Part shown: positions 5,761-6,121 of the stretch, in pieces
Position numbering within the stretch: position 1 is the stretch's first letter
How the letters are laid out: the number at the start of each line of letters is the position of its first letter
Origin: Hyphomicrobiales bacterium
GTDB lineage: Bacteria; Pseudomonadota; Alphaproteobacteria; Rhizobiales; Aestuariivirgaceae
Assembly: GCA_025362535.1 (NCBI GenBank)
Contig: JANYGE010000187.1
Coordinates: 1-6,121 of the forward strand
DNA length: 6,121 bases
Direction of reading: 5' to 3'
The notes under the pieces: generated by a model
The model's database searches: none
What the model saw: the letters and a program-made list of their open reading frames with translations, nothing else
What the model was told of the DNA's origin: nothing
Translations under genes and position numbers: made by a program

Positions 5761-6121
5761 ATGCCGTTACACCTATACAACACGCTGACACGCAAGAAAG
5801 AACTGTTCGAGCCCATCGACGCTTCCAATGTGCGCATGTATGTCTGCGGCCCCACGGTCTATGACTTCGCCCATATCGGCAATGCCAGACCGGTGATTGT
5901 GTTTGACGTGCTCTATCGTTTGCTGCGCCATATTTATGGCGAAAACCACGTTACCTATGTGCGCAACATCACCGATGTGGATGATAAGATTAATGCGCGG
6001 GCGCTGCGCGATTTTCCAGATTTGCCGCTGAATGAGGCGATTGCCAAGGTAACGGCAAAAACTGCTGACCAGTTTCAAGCCGATGTGAAAGCACTGGGCT
6101 GCCTTGAGCCCACAGTGCAGC
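5761..6121 (+). CDS. cysS: Cysteinyl-tRNA synthetase, 5' part
   Basis: The first 120 codons of the class I synthetase that charges tRNA-Cys with cysteine; the gene continues beyond the window. The N-terminus carries the family signature: [10 protein letters not shown] with zinc-ligand C29, the HIGN form of the HIGH motif at 38-41 (AHIGNAR), [10 protein letters not shown], and [12 protein letters not shown] (67-78). These build the Rossmann-fold active site that adenylates cysteine. ATG 5761 is well supported by GAGGA 5 nt upstream and by alignment of [14 protein letters not shown] with the usual start of CysRS. It is transcribed divergently from the EamA transporter gene. Nothing in the visible part looks degraded. 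Confidence 0.97.
   Translation, partial: MPLHLYNTLTRKKELFEPIDASNVRMYVCGPTVYDFAHIGNARPVIVFDVLYRLLRHIYGENHVTYVRNITDVDDKINARALRDFPDLPLNEAIAKVTAKTADQFQADVKALGCLEPTVQ

Overview
The window looks like chromosomal DNA of an alphaproteobacterium. The evidence is moderate GC, the protein sequence style, Shine-Dalgarno-led and overlapping genes, and an alphaproteobacterial flavour to RibBA and RibD. Hyphomicrobiales is my best guess, but it is only an inference. I see no phage, transposon, CRISPR, tRNA or rRNA signal. Every gene of appreciable length is recognisable as housekeeping or metabolic.

Layout. (1) Positions 1-375 hold the 3' end of a sterol desaturase/fatty acid hydroxylase family membrane protein. 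(2) Positions 376-663 hold a plausible promoter, a textbook FMN riboswitch (420-560), a spacer hairpin and a second hairpin that covers the Shine-Dalgarno of the next gene. (3) Positions 664-3913 hold a tight riboflavin operon, ribD-ribE-ribBA-ribH. It encodes the committed enzyme activities from GTP and ribulose 5-phosphate to riboflavin. Neighbouring genes overlap by 20 and 25 nt or are 1 nt apart. (4) Positions 3914-3975 hold a candidate promoter whose start region is covered by a perfect 8+8 bp inverted repeat, followed by a Nu-class glutathione transferase like E. coli YfcG (3976-4659). (5) On the minus strand, an EamA/DMT-family 10-TM transporter (4660-5553) converges on the GST gene with no bases between the stop codons. 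(6) A 207-nt intergenic region leads into the 5' end of cysS, cysteinyl-tRNA synthetase, which runs off the window.

How it works together. RibBA makes both branch precursors: its GTP cyclohydrolase II domain makes the pyrimidine and its DHBP synthase domain makes the four-carbon unit. RibD deaminates and reduces the pyrimidine, RibH condenses the two branches to lumazine, and RibE dismutates lumazine to riboflavin. The end product FMN should be sensed by the leader. The sequence favours translational control, because the ribD Shine-Dalgarno can be paired into a stem directly abutting its GTG start region.

Nothing here is a clearly new system. The points most worth a second look are the ribD leader architecture, a divergent and C-terminally short RibD reductase domain, a His-to-Gln change at a metal-ligand position of the RibB domain, and the operator-like palindrome in front of the GST gene.
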